DNA from: Marinobacter sp. HL-58
Lineage (GTDB): Bacteria; Pseudomonadota; Gammaproteobacteria; Pseudomonadales; Oleiphilaceae
Direction: 5' to 3'
Length of the DNA: 64,000 nt
NCBI RefSeq assembly: GCF_001314605.1
Contig: NZ_LIHP01000010.1
Coordinates: forward strand, 1 to 64,000
Numbering within the stretch: the first letter of the stretch is position 1; each line of letters starts with the position of its first letter. Positions 15,527-23,104 of this stretch are shown piece by piece. The translations under genes were made by a program, and so were the position numbers. The notes beneath the pieces are model-generated. The model was not told the DNA's origin. It did not search any database and saw only the letters and a program-made list of their open reading frames with translations.

Positions 15527-15994
15527 TTAAGTATTCGAGCAACCAGTCGGAATATATGATTCTTTAAATGCGTCTGGCTCATCATCAATCGTACACTCCC
15601 ACGCACCATCATCGGTACGTTCGAGATTGATCGTAGCGCCACGAACAGAGGCACCTGAGTTACCATCCAGTGTAGCCGTGATAGTTCCCGTGCCATCAGC
15701 ATCAATATCACCTGACGCAGTGGAAAGGTTAGAAGCAGTAAATCCGATAGCATCCAGATCCCCATCTTCTGAATCGTCTGTCATATCGGTGCCTTCCCCG
15801 CGCGTCAAACGCTCTTCGATTGCCGTGCGGTAATTGTTGAGTTCACTGTATGCGCGATTTACCTGAGTCCGGGCCGTGTAGTCCTGATATTGCGGAATAG
15901 CAATTGCAGCCAAGATACCAATGATCGCCACAACGATCATAAGCTCGATCAGGGTAAAACCCTTTTGAGCGTGATTCATTTGAATATTTTTCAT
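15527..15994 (-). CDS. pilA: Major type IV pilin PilA
   Basis: The 155-residue prepilin starts at the ATG at 15994, with GAGG seven bases upstream. The leader [12 protein letters not shown] precedes the mature [27 protein letters not shown] helix with Glu5. The rest is a GroupI/II-like globular domain, with a cysteine pair (WEC, TGC) bounding the D-loop. Unusually for a pilin, the centre is rich in Asp, Gly and Thr ([17 protein letters not shown]). It is divergent from pilBCD and has a near-consensus sigma-54 promoter at 16088-16103 and its own terminator, both expected for the PilSR-controlled major pilin. Confidence 0.9.
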   Translation of the reverse strand: MKNIQMNHAQKGFTLIELMIVVAIIGILAAIAIPQYQDYTARTQVNRAYSELNNYRTAIEERLTRGEGTDMTDDSEDGDLDAIGFTASNLSTASGDIDADGTGTITATLDGNSGASVRGATINLERTDDGAWECTIDDEPDAFKESYIPTGCSNT

Positions 15995-16408
15995 AGTTAA
16001 CCTCATTGTGTCGTTGAACAACCTGTTTCAGCCCGGACCCGGAGGAGCTGCGCCCCGCGGCCTTTTTCTTGAGCCTGCAATAACGATAGCATCAGGTGTG
16101 CCAACATTGCCGTTTACAGAAAATTCGACAAAAAAACAGTACATTCAATCACATAAAAAATCAGGCACGATTAGTCCCTCAGGTCGGCCCACCGCTTTAA
16201 ACTGCCCAGCGACGTCACTCGGTGACAAATTTTGTCATTGTGGCCGCGCGCAAGAGGCTTGACACAACACTGGGCGCGTAAGTGTGTGTGACTCATATGC
16301 CCACTTCTTGCCCACACACCTTTCCAAACCCCTGCCAGCCATCTAAACTCAGTGCATCCGACAAAACATCCGTTTCAGTAACTTAGGCTCAGTTTTTTTA
16401 CACACTTT
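15995..16408. other. Divergent pilA/pilB intergenic region
   Basis: This 414-base gap holds the pilA leader and its sigma-54 promoter on the minus strand. Sequence upstream of 16103 should contain PilR binding sites, which I cannot identify. I see no clear promoter or ribosome-binding site for pilB, whose ATG follows a pyrimidine-rich stretch. No coding sequence is supported. Confidence 0.5.
16088..16103 (-). promoter_or_regulatory. Sigma-54 promoter of pilA
   Basis: On the minus strand the sequence reads TGGCAC-ACCTG-ATGCT, one base away from the consensus TGGCAC-N5-TTGCW, with the invariant GG and GC at the correct distance. Transcription would start near 16076, about 80 bases before the pilA ATG. 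RpoN itself is encoded at 53.3 kb in this window. Confidence 0.8.
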
Positions 16409-18124
16409 ATGTCTACCAATAAAAGCAACGTAACTCTTACAGGCTTGGCGAGACGCTTCGTAGATGATGGCCTTCTTGATGAAGCCACCGCGAAAGACGC
16501 TTTCCTGCAGGCATCCCACAATCGCATTCCGCTAATCACCTATCTTGTACAGAACGATCTGGCTAACAGTAGTGGGCTAGCGTTTTCTGCCGCGATGGAA
16601 TTTGGCGTGTCCGTTCTGGACCTCAGCGCATTCCTGCCGGAAATGATGCCGGAGAAAGTGGTCGATGAAAAACTGATTCGTAAACATAGCGCCCTACCTC
16701 TCTACAAGCGTGGCAATCGGCTGTTCATTGCGGTATCAGACCCCACAAACATCCAGGCACTGGATGAAATCAAGTTCAATACCGGCCTGAGTACTGATGC
16801 CATTCTGGTGGATGACGCCAAACTCCGGGAAGCAATCGATAAGTATCTGGAATCCCAGGACACCTCAATGGGTGACCTGGACGATGCTGACCTGGAAGGT
16901 GTTGAAACCGAGGGTGGCGACCAGGAAGACGAGAATGCCGTTGCTGTCAGTGATGTCGATGATGCACCTATCGTCAAATACGTGAACAAGATGCTGCTGG
17001 ACGCCATCCGAGGTGGCGCCTCGGATATTCACTTCGAACCCTATGAAAAGAATTACCGGGTTCGTTATCGCACAGATGGCATTCTCAAAGAGATGTCCCG
17101 CCCGTCCATTAAGCTCGCCCCGAAGATTTCTGCCCGCATCAAGATCATGGCACAACTGGACATATCAGAGCGCCGGGTGCCCCAGGATGGCCGTATCAAA
17201 ATGAAGCTGTCCAAAACCAAGGCTATCGACTTCCGGGTGAACACGCTGCCGACTCTTTGGGGTGAAAAAATCGTTTTGCGTATTCTGGACCCGAGCCAGG
17301 CCCAGATGGGGATCGATGCGCTTGGCTATGAGGATGACCAGAAGAAATTATACATGGATGCCCTCAAACAGCCCCAGGGTATGATTCTGGTCACCGGGCC
17401 AACTGGCTCTGGCAAAACGGTATCGCTCTATACCGGCCTCAACATCCTGAACACGCCGGAATTGAACATCTCGACTGCCGAAGACCCGGCAGAGATAAAT
17501 CTGGAAGGCGTCAACCAGGTTAACGTAAACACCAAGGTGGGCTTGGGTTTTGCAGAAGCACTCCGCGCCTTTCTGCGACAGGACCCGGACATTATCATGG
17601 TTGGCGAGATCCGGGATCTGGAAACCGCCAACATTGCCATCAAGGCCGCCCAGACCGGCCACCTGGTTCTGTCCACGCTACACACCAATAGTGCAGCGGA
17701 AACTCTGACGCGAATGATGAACATGGGGGTTCCCGCTTTCAACATTGCAACGTCGGTAAGCCTGATCATTGCCCAGCGTCTGGGGCGCCGGCTTTGTAAA
17801 TCCTGCAAACAGCCTGCAACTGTTCCCAAGGAGATCCTTTTAGAGGAAGGGTTCACACAGGAACAAATTGATACAGGGTTCACGTTGTACCGCCCAAAGG
17901 GCTGTGATAAATGCACTAATGGATATAAAGGCCGCGTTGGTATTTACGAGGTGGTCAAGATTACAGACGAGCTGGCGAACATGATTATGGAAGAGGCCAG
18001 TTCCATTAAAATTGCAAAGCAGGCACAGGCCGAAGGCTTCCCGAACTTACGGCAGTCTGCCCTCAAAAAAGTGGTTGAGGGTGTGACTAGCCTTGAGGAA
18101 GCCAATCGCGTGACGAAGGATTAA
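16409..18124 (+). CDS. pilB: PilB, type IV pilus assembly ATPase
   Basis: The 571-residue GspE/PilB-family hexameric ATPase powers pilus extension. An N-terminal MshEN-type domain (about 1-160) is followed by an acidic linker and the ATPase core. Walker A is GPTGSGKT at about 330-337. The Asp box is around ISTAEDPAE, and Walker B is DPDIIMVGEIRD at about 390-401. A His box follows in HLVLSTLHTNSAAETL. A four-cysteine zinc motif (CKSC at about 463 and CDKC) confirms PilB rather than PilT. pilC follows after 6 bases, and pilD is next. Confidence 0.95.
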   Translation: MSTNKSNVTLTGLARRFVDDGLLDEATAKDAFLQASHNRIPLITYLVQNDLANSSGLAFSAAMEFGVSVLDLSAFLPEMMPEKVVDEKLIRKHSALPLYKRGNRLFIAVSDPTNIQALDEIKFNTGLSTDAILVDDAKLREAIDKYLESQDTSMGDLDDADLEGVETEGGDQEDENAVAVSDVDDAPIVKYVNKMLLDAIRGGASDIHFEPYEKNYRVRYRTDGILKEMSRPSIKLAPKISARIKIMAQLDISERRVPQDGRIKMKLSKTKAIDFRVNTLPTLWGEKIVLRILDPSQAQMGIDALGYEDDQKKLYMDALKQPQGMILVTGPTGSGKTVSLYTGLNILNTPELNISTAEDPAEINLEGVNQVNVNTKVGLGFAEALRAFLRQDPDIIMVGEIRDLETANIAIKAAQTGHLVLSTLHTNSAAETLTRMMNMGVPAFNIATSVSLIIAQRLGRRLCKSCKQPATVPKEILLEEGFTQEQIDTGFTLYRPKGCDKCTNGYKGRVGIYEVVKITDELANMIMEEASSIKIAKQAQAEGFPNLRQSALKKVVEGVTSLEEANRVTKD

Positions 18125-18130
18125 TTTAGC

Positions 18131-19351
18131 ATGGCAGAAAAAGCGCAGAAGCTGGAATCGTATGTTTGGGAAGGTAAGGACCGAAAAGGGAACAAATCCC
18201 AGGGGGAGCTGACCGGCGCCAATCTTGCACTGGTGAAAGCACAGCTTCGCAAACAGGGCATTATTCCAAACAAGGTCAAGAAAAAACCCAAGCCTTTGTT
18301 TGGTGGCAGCAAAAAAATTACGCCTTTTGATATTGCCATGCTGACGCGACAACTGGCTACCATGATGAAAGCCGGTGTGCCACTGGTGCAGAGCTTCGAC
18401 ATTGTTGCCGATGGTTTGGAGAACAAAGGTCTCCAGCAACTGGTTATGAATATCCGGAATGATATTTCTTCCGGTACGAGTTTTGCCGGGGCACTAAGAA
18501 AACACCCAAAATATTTCGACGACTTGTATTGCAACCTGGTTGACTCTGGCGAAAAAGCAGGCGCACTTGAACAGATGCTCGATCGGATTGCCACCTACCT
18601 TGAAAAAACAGAGCTGCTCAAGAAAAAAGTTAAGAAAGCAATGACATACCCGATAGCGGTTATTGTCGTTGCCATCGTTGTTACTGCAATCTTGTTGGTT
18701 AAGGTAGTGCCGCAGTTCGAGAGCCTCTTCCAGGGATTTGGCGCTGAACTGCCTGTCTTTACCCAAATGGTTGTCAGGCTTTCCGAATGGATGCAAACCT
18801 GGTGGTTTGTTGTATTACTCGCCATCGTGGGCACGATCTTCCTCTTTAAAGAGGCCGTTCGACGATCACAAAAATTTTCTGACCTTGTTGACAAGCTCGT
18901 ACTGAAGCTACCCGTTGTCGGTGAGATCCTGGATAAATCAGCTGTTGCAAAATTCGGGCGAGTGCTCTCAACCACCTTTGCCGCAGGCGTACCCCTCGTA
19001 GATGCACTTGATTCCGTGGCTGGCGCCACGGGCAATGCCGTGTATCGGGATGCCATTCAACGCATCAAGAATGATGTATCAAGCGGTACTCAGCTACAGG
19101 CTTCAATGCGACAACAAGATGTCTTTCCCATTATGGCTGTACAGCTTACTGCTATCGGTGAAGAATCCGGTAACCTGGACGAGATGCTTGCGAAGGTAGC
19201 TGAGCATTACGAAGCGGTGGTTGACGACATGGTCGACAACCTCACCGCCCTGATGGAGCCGATGATTATGGCGGTTCTTGGTGTCCTGGTTGGTGGCCTG
19301 ATCATTGCCATGTACCTGCCGATCTTCCAGATGGGCCAAGTTGTTGGTTAA
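18131..19351 (+). CDS. pilC: PilC, type IV pilus inner-membrane platform protein
   Basis: The 406-residue GspF/PilC-family protein has two repeated cytoplasmic helical domains and three membrane segments. Markers are ITPFDIAMLTRQLATMMKAG and FAGALRKHPKYFD in the first repeat, VAKFGRVLSTTFAAGVPLVDAL and QDVFPIMAVQLTAIGEESG in the second. A C-terminal hydrophobic segment MEPMIMAVLGVLVGGLIIAMY ends it. It connects the PilB motor to the growing pilus. It is 6 bases after pilB. A GTCGGATTACG palindrome lies 15 bases after its stop, before pilD. Confidence 0.94.
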   Translation: MAEKAQKLESYVWEGKDRKGNKSQGELTGANLALVKAQLRKQGIIPNKVKKKPKPLFGGSKKITPFDIAMLTRQLATMMKAGVPLVQSFDIVADGLENKGLQQLVMNIRNDISSGTSFAGALRKHPKYFDDLYCNLVDSGEKAGALEQMLDRIATYLEKTELLKKKVKKAMTYPIAVIVVAIVVTAILLVKVVPQFESLFQGFGAELPVFTQMVVRLSEWMQTWWFVVLLAIVGTIFLFKEAVRRSQKFSDLVDKLVLKLPVVGEILDKSAVAKFGRVLSTTFAAGVPLVDALDSVAGATGNAVYRDAIQRIKNDVSSGTQLQASMRQQDVFPIMAVQLTAIGEESGNLDEMLAKVAEHYEAVVDDMVDNLTALMEPMIMAVLGVLVGGLIIAMYLPIFQMGQVVG

Positions 19352-19366
19352 TAGCTATCCAAATAC

Positions 19367-19404
19367 GTCGGATTACGGCCCTTTCAGGGCCTAATCCGAC
19401 CTAC
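19367..19404. repeat. GTCGGATTACG-type palindrome, copy 2
   Basis: A single hairpin GTCGGATTACGGCCC/GGGCCTAATCCGAC followed by CTAC, in the pilC-pilD gap. Confidence 0.85.
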
Positions 19405-19453
19405 ATTATTACAATTCGATACTCGCCCAAACGCTCCCCAACCCGGACAAGCA

Positions 19454-20329
19454 ATGCCAAACCTAGCCCCACTCCTCGACACCCCCTGGCTCCTCTACAC
19501 CGCTGTAACTCTCTTCTCCCTCTGCATCGGCAGCTTCCTGAACGTGGTCATCCTGCGTCTGCCCAAAATGATGCAGCAGGACTGGCGCTGCCAGTGTGAG
19601 GAGTTCCTGGAGCTGCCGGAGGGGCAGCGCAAGGAAGAGCAGCCAGTTACGCTTTCGAAGCCTGCCTCCACCTGCCCTTCCTGTGGCCACAGGATTCGTG
19701 CCTGGGAGAACATTCCGGTGATCAGTTATCTGGTGCTGGGCGGCAAGTGTTCCTCCTGCAAATCCGGCATTTCACCGCGATATCCGGTTATTGAAGCGGT
19801 TACAGCGCTGTTTTCGGTAGTAACGGTATATGTCCTGGGGCCAACTGAATCGGCGTTGTGGGCGTTGTTGCTGGTCTGGGCGCTGATTGCGCTGACGGTC
19901 ATTGATTTTGATACCCAGTTGTTGCCGGACAGCATCACCCTGCCGTTGATGTGGCTGGGGCTGATTCTGAATTACTTTGGTGTGCTGACGGACTTCACCA
20001 GCGCCTTCTGGGGGGCTGTGGCGGGTTATCTGTCGTTGTGGTCGGTGTACTGGCTGTTCAAACTGGTCACGGGCAAGGAAGGCATGGGGCATGGGGATTT
20101 CAAGCTTCTCGCAGCGCTTGGGGCCTGGCTCGGATGGCAGTTGTTACCGGCGGTGATTCTGTTGTCGTCGGTGGTGGGTGCCGTTGTGGGGATCAGTCTG
20201 ATGGTGTTCCGCAAGCATGGGCGTGAGGTGCCGATTCCGTTCGGGCCGTATCTGGCGGCGGCTGGGGTGCTTTGTCTTTGGTTTGGGGGGGAGATTTTGG
20301 CCGCGTGGTATTCGTATCTTGGGGTTTGA
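19454..20329 (+). CDS. pilD: PilD, prepilin peptidase/N-methyltransferase
   Basis: The 291-residue bifunctional membrane aspartyl protease cleaves type IV prepilin leaders and N-methylates the new Phe. The N-terminal half carries the zinc-binding pair CPSCGH and CSSCKSG typical of PilD. The catalytic aspartates lie in DFDTQLLPD (about 151-159) and GHGDFK (Asp near 217). About eight hydrophobic segments are visible. Substrates in the window are the two pilins at 13.3 and 15.5 kb. It is third in the pilBCD cluster, separated from pilC by a palindromic repeat, and followed by coaE as in Pseudomonas. Confidence 0.94.
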   Translation: MPNLAPLLDTPWLLYTAVTLFSLCIGSFLNVVILRLPKMMQQDWRCQCEEFLELPEGQRKEEQPVTLSKPASTCPSCGHRIRAWENIPVISYLVLGGKCSSCKSGISPRYPVIEAVTALFSVVTVYVLGPTESALWALLLVWALIALTVIDFDTQLLPDSITLPLMWLGLILNYFGVLTDFTSAFWGAVAGYLSLWSVYWLFKLVTGKEGMGHGDFKLLAALGAWLGWQLLPAVILLSSVVGAVVGISLMVFRKHGREVPIPFGPYLAAAGVLCLWFGGEILAAWYSYLGV

Positions 20330-20344
20330 GTTGGGCTTGGGTTT

Positions 20345-20380
20345 GTCGGATTACGGTCCTTCGGGCCTAATCCGACCTAC
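20345..20380. repeat. GTCGGATTACG-type palindrome, copy 3
   Basis: Forward-oriented hairpin (GTCGGATTACGG...CCTAATCCGAC) that, with copy 4, forms an inverted pair in the pilD-coaE gap. Confidence 0.85.
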
Positions 20381-20404
20381 GGATTTAAACTTTGCCCGCC
20401 TCAC

Positions 20405-20434
20405 GTAGGTCGGATTAGCGAAGCGTAATCCGAC
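20405..20434. repeat. GTCGGATTACG-type palindrome, copy 4
   Basis: Reverse-oriented hairpin (GTAGGTCGGATTAG, loop CGAAG, CGTAATCCGAC) 24 bases after copy 3. The two together make a REPIN-like unit. Confidence 0.85.
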
Positions 20435-20458
20435 AATATGGTTCCTTCTGGAGGTTTA

Positions 20459-21061
20459 ATGGCTGTCGTTGGGCTCACTGGCGGTATTGGTTCAGGAAAA
20501 TCCACTGTGGCGCGGATGTTTGGGGCTTTGGGCGTACACTGGGTGGACGCGGATGATGTTGCCCGTGAGGTGGTTGAGCCTGGTACGCCGGCGCTGAAGG
20601 ATATTGCTGAGCATTTCGGGCAGGACATCCTGCTGCCGGATGGCGGCTTGGACCGGGCAGCGTTGCGGCAGCTTGTGTTCGAGTCGCCGGAAGAGCGCGC
20701 CTGGCTTGAAGGGTTGCTGCACCCGGTGATTCGCGAGGAGCTGGTGCGGCAGCTGCATCCGGCTAGTTACCCCCTGCCCTACGTCATGCTGGTGTCGCCG
20801 TTACTGCTGGAGACGGACCAGCACGAGCTGGTGGATAAAGTTGTTGTGGTGGACGTTCCCGTGGATATTCAGATTGAACGTACCATGGCCAGGGACGATA
20901 ATGCCCGGGACCAGGTCCAGCGAATCATTGATGCCCAGATTCCCCGTGAGCAGCGGCTGCGGAAGGCCGATGAGGTAGTGGACAACAACCGGCCCCTTTC
21001 AGAGGTTGAACATCGCGTTGAGGCGTTACACAAACAGTTTATGGTGGCGTTTGGCCGTTAA
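20459..21061 (+). CDS. coaE: CoaE, dephospho-CoA kinase
   Basis: The 200-residue P-loop kinase phosphorylates the ribose 3'-OH of dephospho-CoA, the last step of CoA synthesis. The P-loop GGIGSGKST is at residues 8-16. Further family marks are WVDADDVAREVVEPG, VMLVSPLLLET and the DNARDQVQRIIDAQIP region. I place the start at the ATG at 20459, which has GGAGG at five bases, rather than at the upstream ATG at 20438 inside the repeat flank. It follows pilD, a conserved neighbourhood. Confidence 0.93.
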   Translation: MAVVGLTGGIGSGKSTVARMFGALGVHWVDADDVAREVVEPGTPALKDIAEHFGQDILLPDGGLDRAALRQLVFESPEERAWLEGLLHPVIREELVRQLHPASYPLPYVMLVSPLLLETDQHELVDKVVVVDVPVDIQIERTMARDDNARDQVQRIIDAQIPREQRLRKADEVVDNNRPLSEVEHRVEALHKQFMVAFGR

Positions 21062-22145
21062 GGTTCGTTTCTCCGGCACTCTTTCCCGTGTTTGTACTGC
21101 CCTGCTCGCAGCAATACCCGGTATCTCCACGGCACAGGAACCACTGTTCAGCGTTGCAGAACCTGCATTGCAAGATGTACTGGCACCTGAAAACCTGCCT
21201 CCCTCGTTTTTTACCTTCGCCCCGGAGGAATTCTGGGCCAAGCCCAGGGACTCCTATTGGCTTCAGTTCAGTAACTGGGTTCTGACCCAGGAGCGCACCC
21301 AGGGTGACCGGATTCAGGCGCTGGGCGAATGGGCAGACCGCACGCTGTCGGGCAGCAACCAGGCCATGCCGGATAACGAGAGTTATCTGCGGCTGGGGTT
21401 TGCCACGGAGTCAGAATACGGTGACCCGGCGCAGTTTGAGCCGGAGGCGCGGTTCCGGCTGGAAGTACCCACCGTGGAGGAAAAGCTGAAACTGGTTATC
21501 GAGAGTGAAAGCGACGAGCTTATTCCACTGTCGGAGCGGCGGCGAAGCCGGCAGCTTACCGAGGATGAGCGCAGTGACACCGAAGCCACCGGTGCGTTTC
21601 GTTTTCTTTCCACTGTCGGAGATGCCATCAACCTGAGCAACGATGTGGGTGTCCGGCTGCGTTTGCCGGCGGATGCGTTCTGGCGGATCAAGGCAGAGAA
21701 GAGCTGGCAACCGGGCGAGGACTGGAGACTGGCAGTAGAGCAGCGGGCTTATTATTTCCATCAGGATGGCTGGGGTACGCGGTCTTGGTTTGGTGCAGGG
21801 CGGGATCTTGGCAATGGTTGGACTACGCTGGTTTCGTCGGAGGTGGAGTGGGTTCATGATGAGCGGAAGTTTGAGCTGTCGCAGACAGCGAATTTTTACA
21901 AACGGCTGAATAATCGCTCTACGCTGAATCCCAGGCTTGGTGTTCTTGTTGAGAGTCAGCCAAACTGGCGGCCGACGTCGGTGTTTACGGATGTGACGTA
22001 TCGGTATCGGTTGCACAGTGACTGGCTGTATGGGGAAATCATTCCGGCGCTGGAGTTTCCGCGGGATGAGAGCTTCAAGGATCGGGCTTCGTTGGTGTTG
22101 AGGATAGAGTTGTTTTTTTCTGGCAGTATTGAGCGGCCCTATTAG
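21051..22145 (+). CDS. Exported protein of unknown function
   Basis: I do not recognise this protein of about 364 residues. The start is uncertain: a TTG at 21051, overlapping the coaE end, gives a plausible signal peptide (VRFSGTLSRVCTALLAAIPG then STAQ); the frame is open to a TTG at 21006. The mature part is rich in charged and aromatic residues. Its second half has alternating patterns (RAYYFHQDGWGTRSWFGAG, YRYRLHSDWLYGEI) and it ends in a beta-strand-like stretch (VLRIELFFSGSIERPY). This would fit an outer-membrane beta-barrel or a periplasmic beta-rich protein. It is co-oriented with coaE. A large hairpin element lies just after it. Confidence 0.6.
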   Translation: MAVKVRFSGTLSRVCTALLAAIPGISTAQEPLFSVAEPALQDVLAPENLPPSFFTFAPEEFWAKPRDSYWLQFSNWVLTQERTQGDRIQALGEWADRTLSGSNQAMPDNESYLRLGFATESEYGDPAQFEPEARFRLEVPTVEEKLKLVIESESDELIPLSERRRSRQLTEDERSDTEATGAFRFLSTVGDAINLSNDVGVRLRLPADAFWRIKAEKSWQPGEDWRLAVEQRAYYFHQDGWGTRSWFGAGRDLGNGWTTLVSSEVEWVHDERKFELSQTANFYKRLNNRSTLNPRLGVLVESQPNWRPTSVFTDVTYRYRLHSDWLYGEIIPALEFPRDESFKDRASLVLRIELFFSGSIERPY

Positions 22146-22183
22146 TTAGTAGTTCATTTAATAGTTCATTGATTTTCCTGGCC

Positions 22184-22299
22184 GAGCTTCACGGGTGGGG
22201 GCCCTTGCCGGGACACGCTACGAGCACATCCATGTGCGCTTGACTTCGGCCATCCCTGGCCGAAGACATTCCCGGCAAGGGCCCCCACCCGCGAAGCTC
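22184..22299. repeat. Variable-arm hairpin element A
   Basis: A 30-bp inverted repeat (22184-22213 and 22270-22299, one G/T mismatch) encloses a 56-nt centre. The centre holds two smaller hairpins: GCACATCCATGTGC and CTTCGGCC...GGCCGAAG. The centre is shared with elements B-D, while the arms are locus-specific. It lies between the unknown exported protein and trmO, and could act as a terminator or be a mobile repeat. Confidence 0.9.
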
Positions 22300-22325
22300 T
22301 ACATCGGAGTTACCTGCATTTTCTT

Positions 22326-23072
22326 ATGAGCCGTCATCCTTCTCGTCCTGCCGCTGAGGCGTTAACGCTTACCCCGGTTGCCATTACCCGCTCCTGTTTC
22401 CGCGACAAGTTCGGGGTGCCCCGCCAGCCGGGGTTAACCCGGTTTGCCCATGCCGATCTGGTGATTCAGCCGCCGTTTGACCGGGAGGACGCGTTCCGGG
22501 GACTGGAGTCTGCGAGTCATTTATGGCTGACGTTTCAGTTTCATGAGGCGGTGCGGGCGGAGTGGCGGCCGGTGGTTCGGCCGCCGCGGTTGGGGGGGAA
22601 CAGGAAGATCGGGGTGTTTGCCAGTCGGTCGCCGTTCCGGCCTAACAGTCTGGGGCTGTCGGTGGTTCGGAATGAGGGCCTGGTGCGGGATGACAGGGGG
22701 CGGCTGGTGTTGCGGATCAGTGATCATGATCTGATTGATGGCACGCCGGTTCTCGATATCAAGCCGTATCTGCCGTTTGCCGATTCAGTGCCGGAGGCGT
22801 CTCTGGGGTGGGCGGATTCGGCGCCGACGGAGCGGTTGCCGGTGGTGTTTCTGGAGGAAGCGGAACGTCAGGTTGCGGATCTGCCGGCTGAGCGCTATCC
22901 GGATTTGCGGGGGCTGATTGAGGATGTGGTGAGTTATGATCCGCGGCCTTCGTTCCGGCGGGGGCGGGATGAGGAGCGTATCTACGGGGCGCACCTGTAC
23001 GATCTGAATGTGCGTTTCCGCTTTGTGTATGACGCTTCACAGGTACGTGTCGAAGTGCTGACGGTCTGTTAA
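22326..23072 (+). CDS. trmO: TrmO (TsaA), tRNA m6t6A37 methyltransferase
   Basis: The 248-residue protein of the TsaA/UPF0066 family methylates N6 of t6A37 in ANN-decoding tRNAs using S-adenosylmethionine. Visible signatures are the KFGVPRQPGL start, FHEAVRAEWRPVVRPPRLGGNRKIGVFASRSPFRPNS (written here in pieces: RPPRLGGNRKIGVFA and SRSPFRPNSLG), DLIDGTPVLDIKPYLPF and the C-terminal domain with VSYDPRPSFRR. Length matches the E. coli protein (235). It is alone, 180 bases after the unknown exported protein with hairpin element A between them, and precedes a sensor kinase. Confidence 0.92.
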   Translation: MSRHPSRPAAEALTLTPVAITRSCFRDKFGVPRQPGLTRFAHADLVIQPPFDREDAFRGLESASHLWLTFQFHEAVRAEWRPVVRPPRLGGNRKIGVFASRSPFRPNSLGLSVVRNEGLVRDDRGRLVLRISDHDLIDGTPVLDIKPYLPFADSVPEASLGWADSAPTERLPVVFLEEAERQVADLPAERYPDLRGLIEDVVSYDPRPSFRRGRDEERIYGAHLYDLNVRFRFVYDASQVRVEVLTVC

Positions 23073-23104
23073 ACTGCAAATCGGTTGATTTTTCGACACA
23101 GGGA

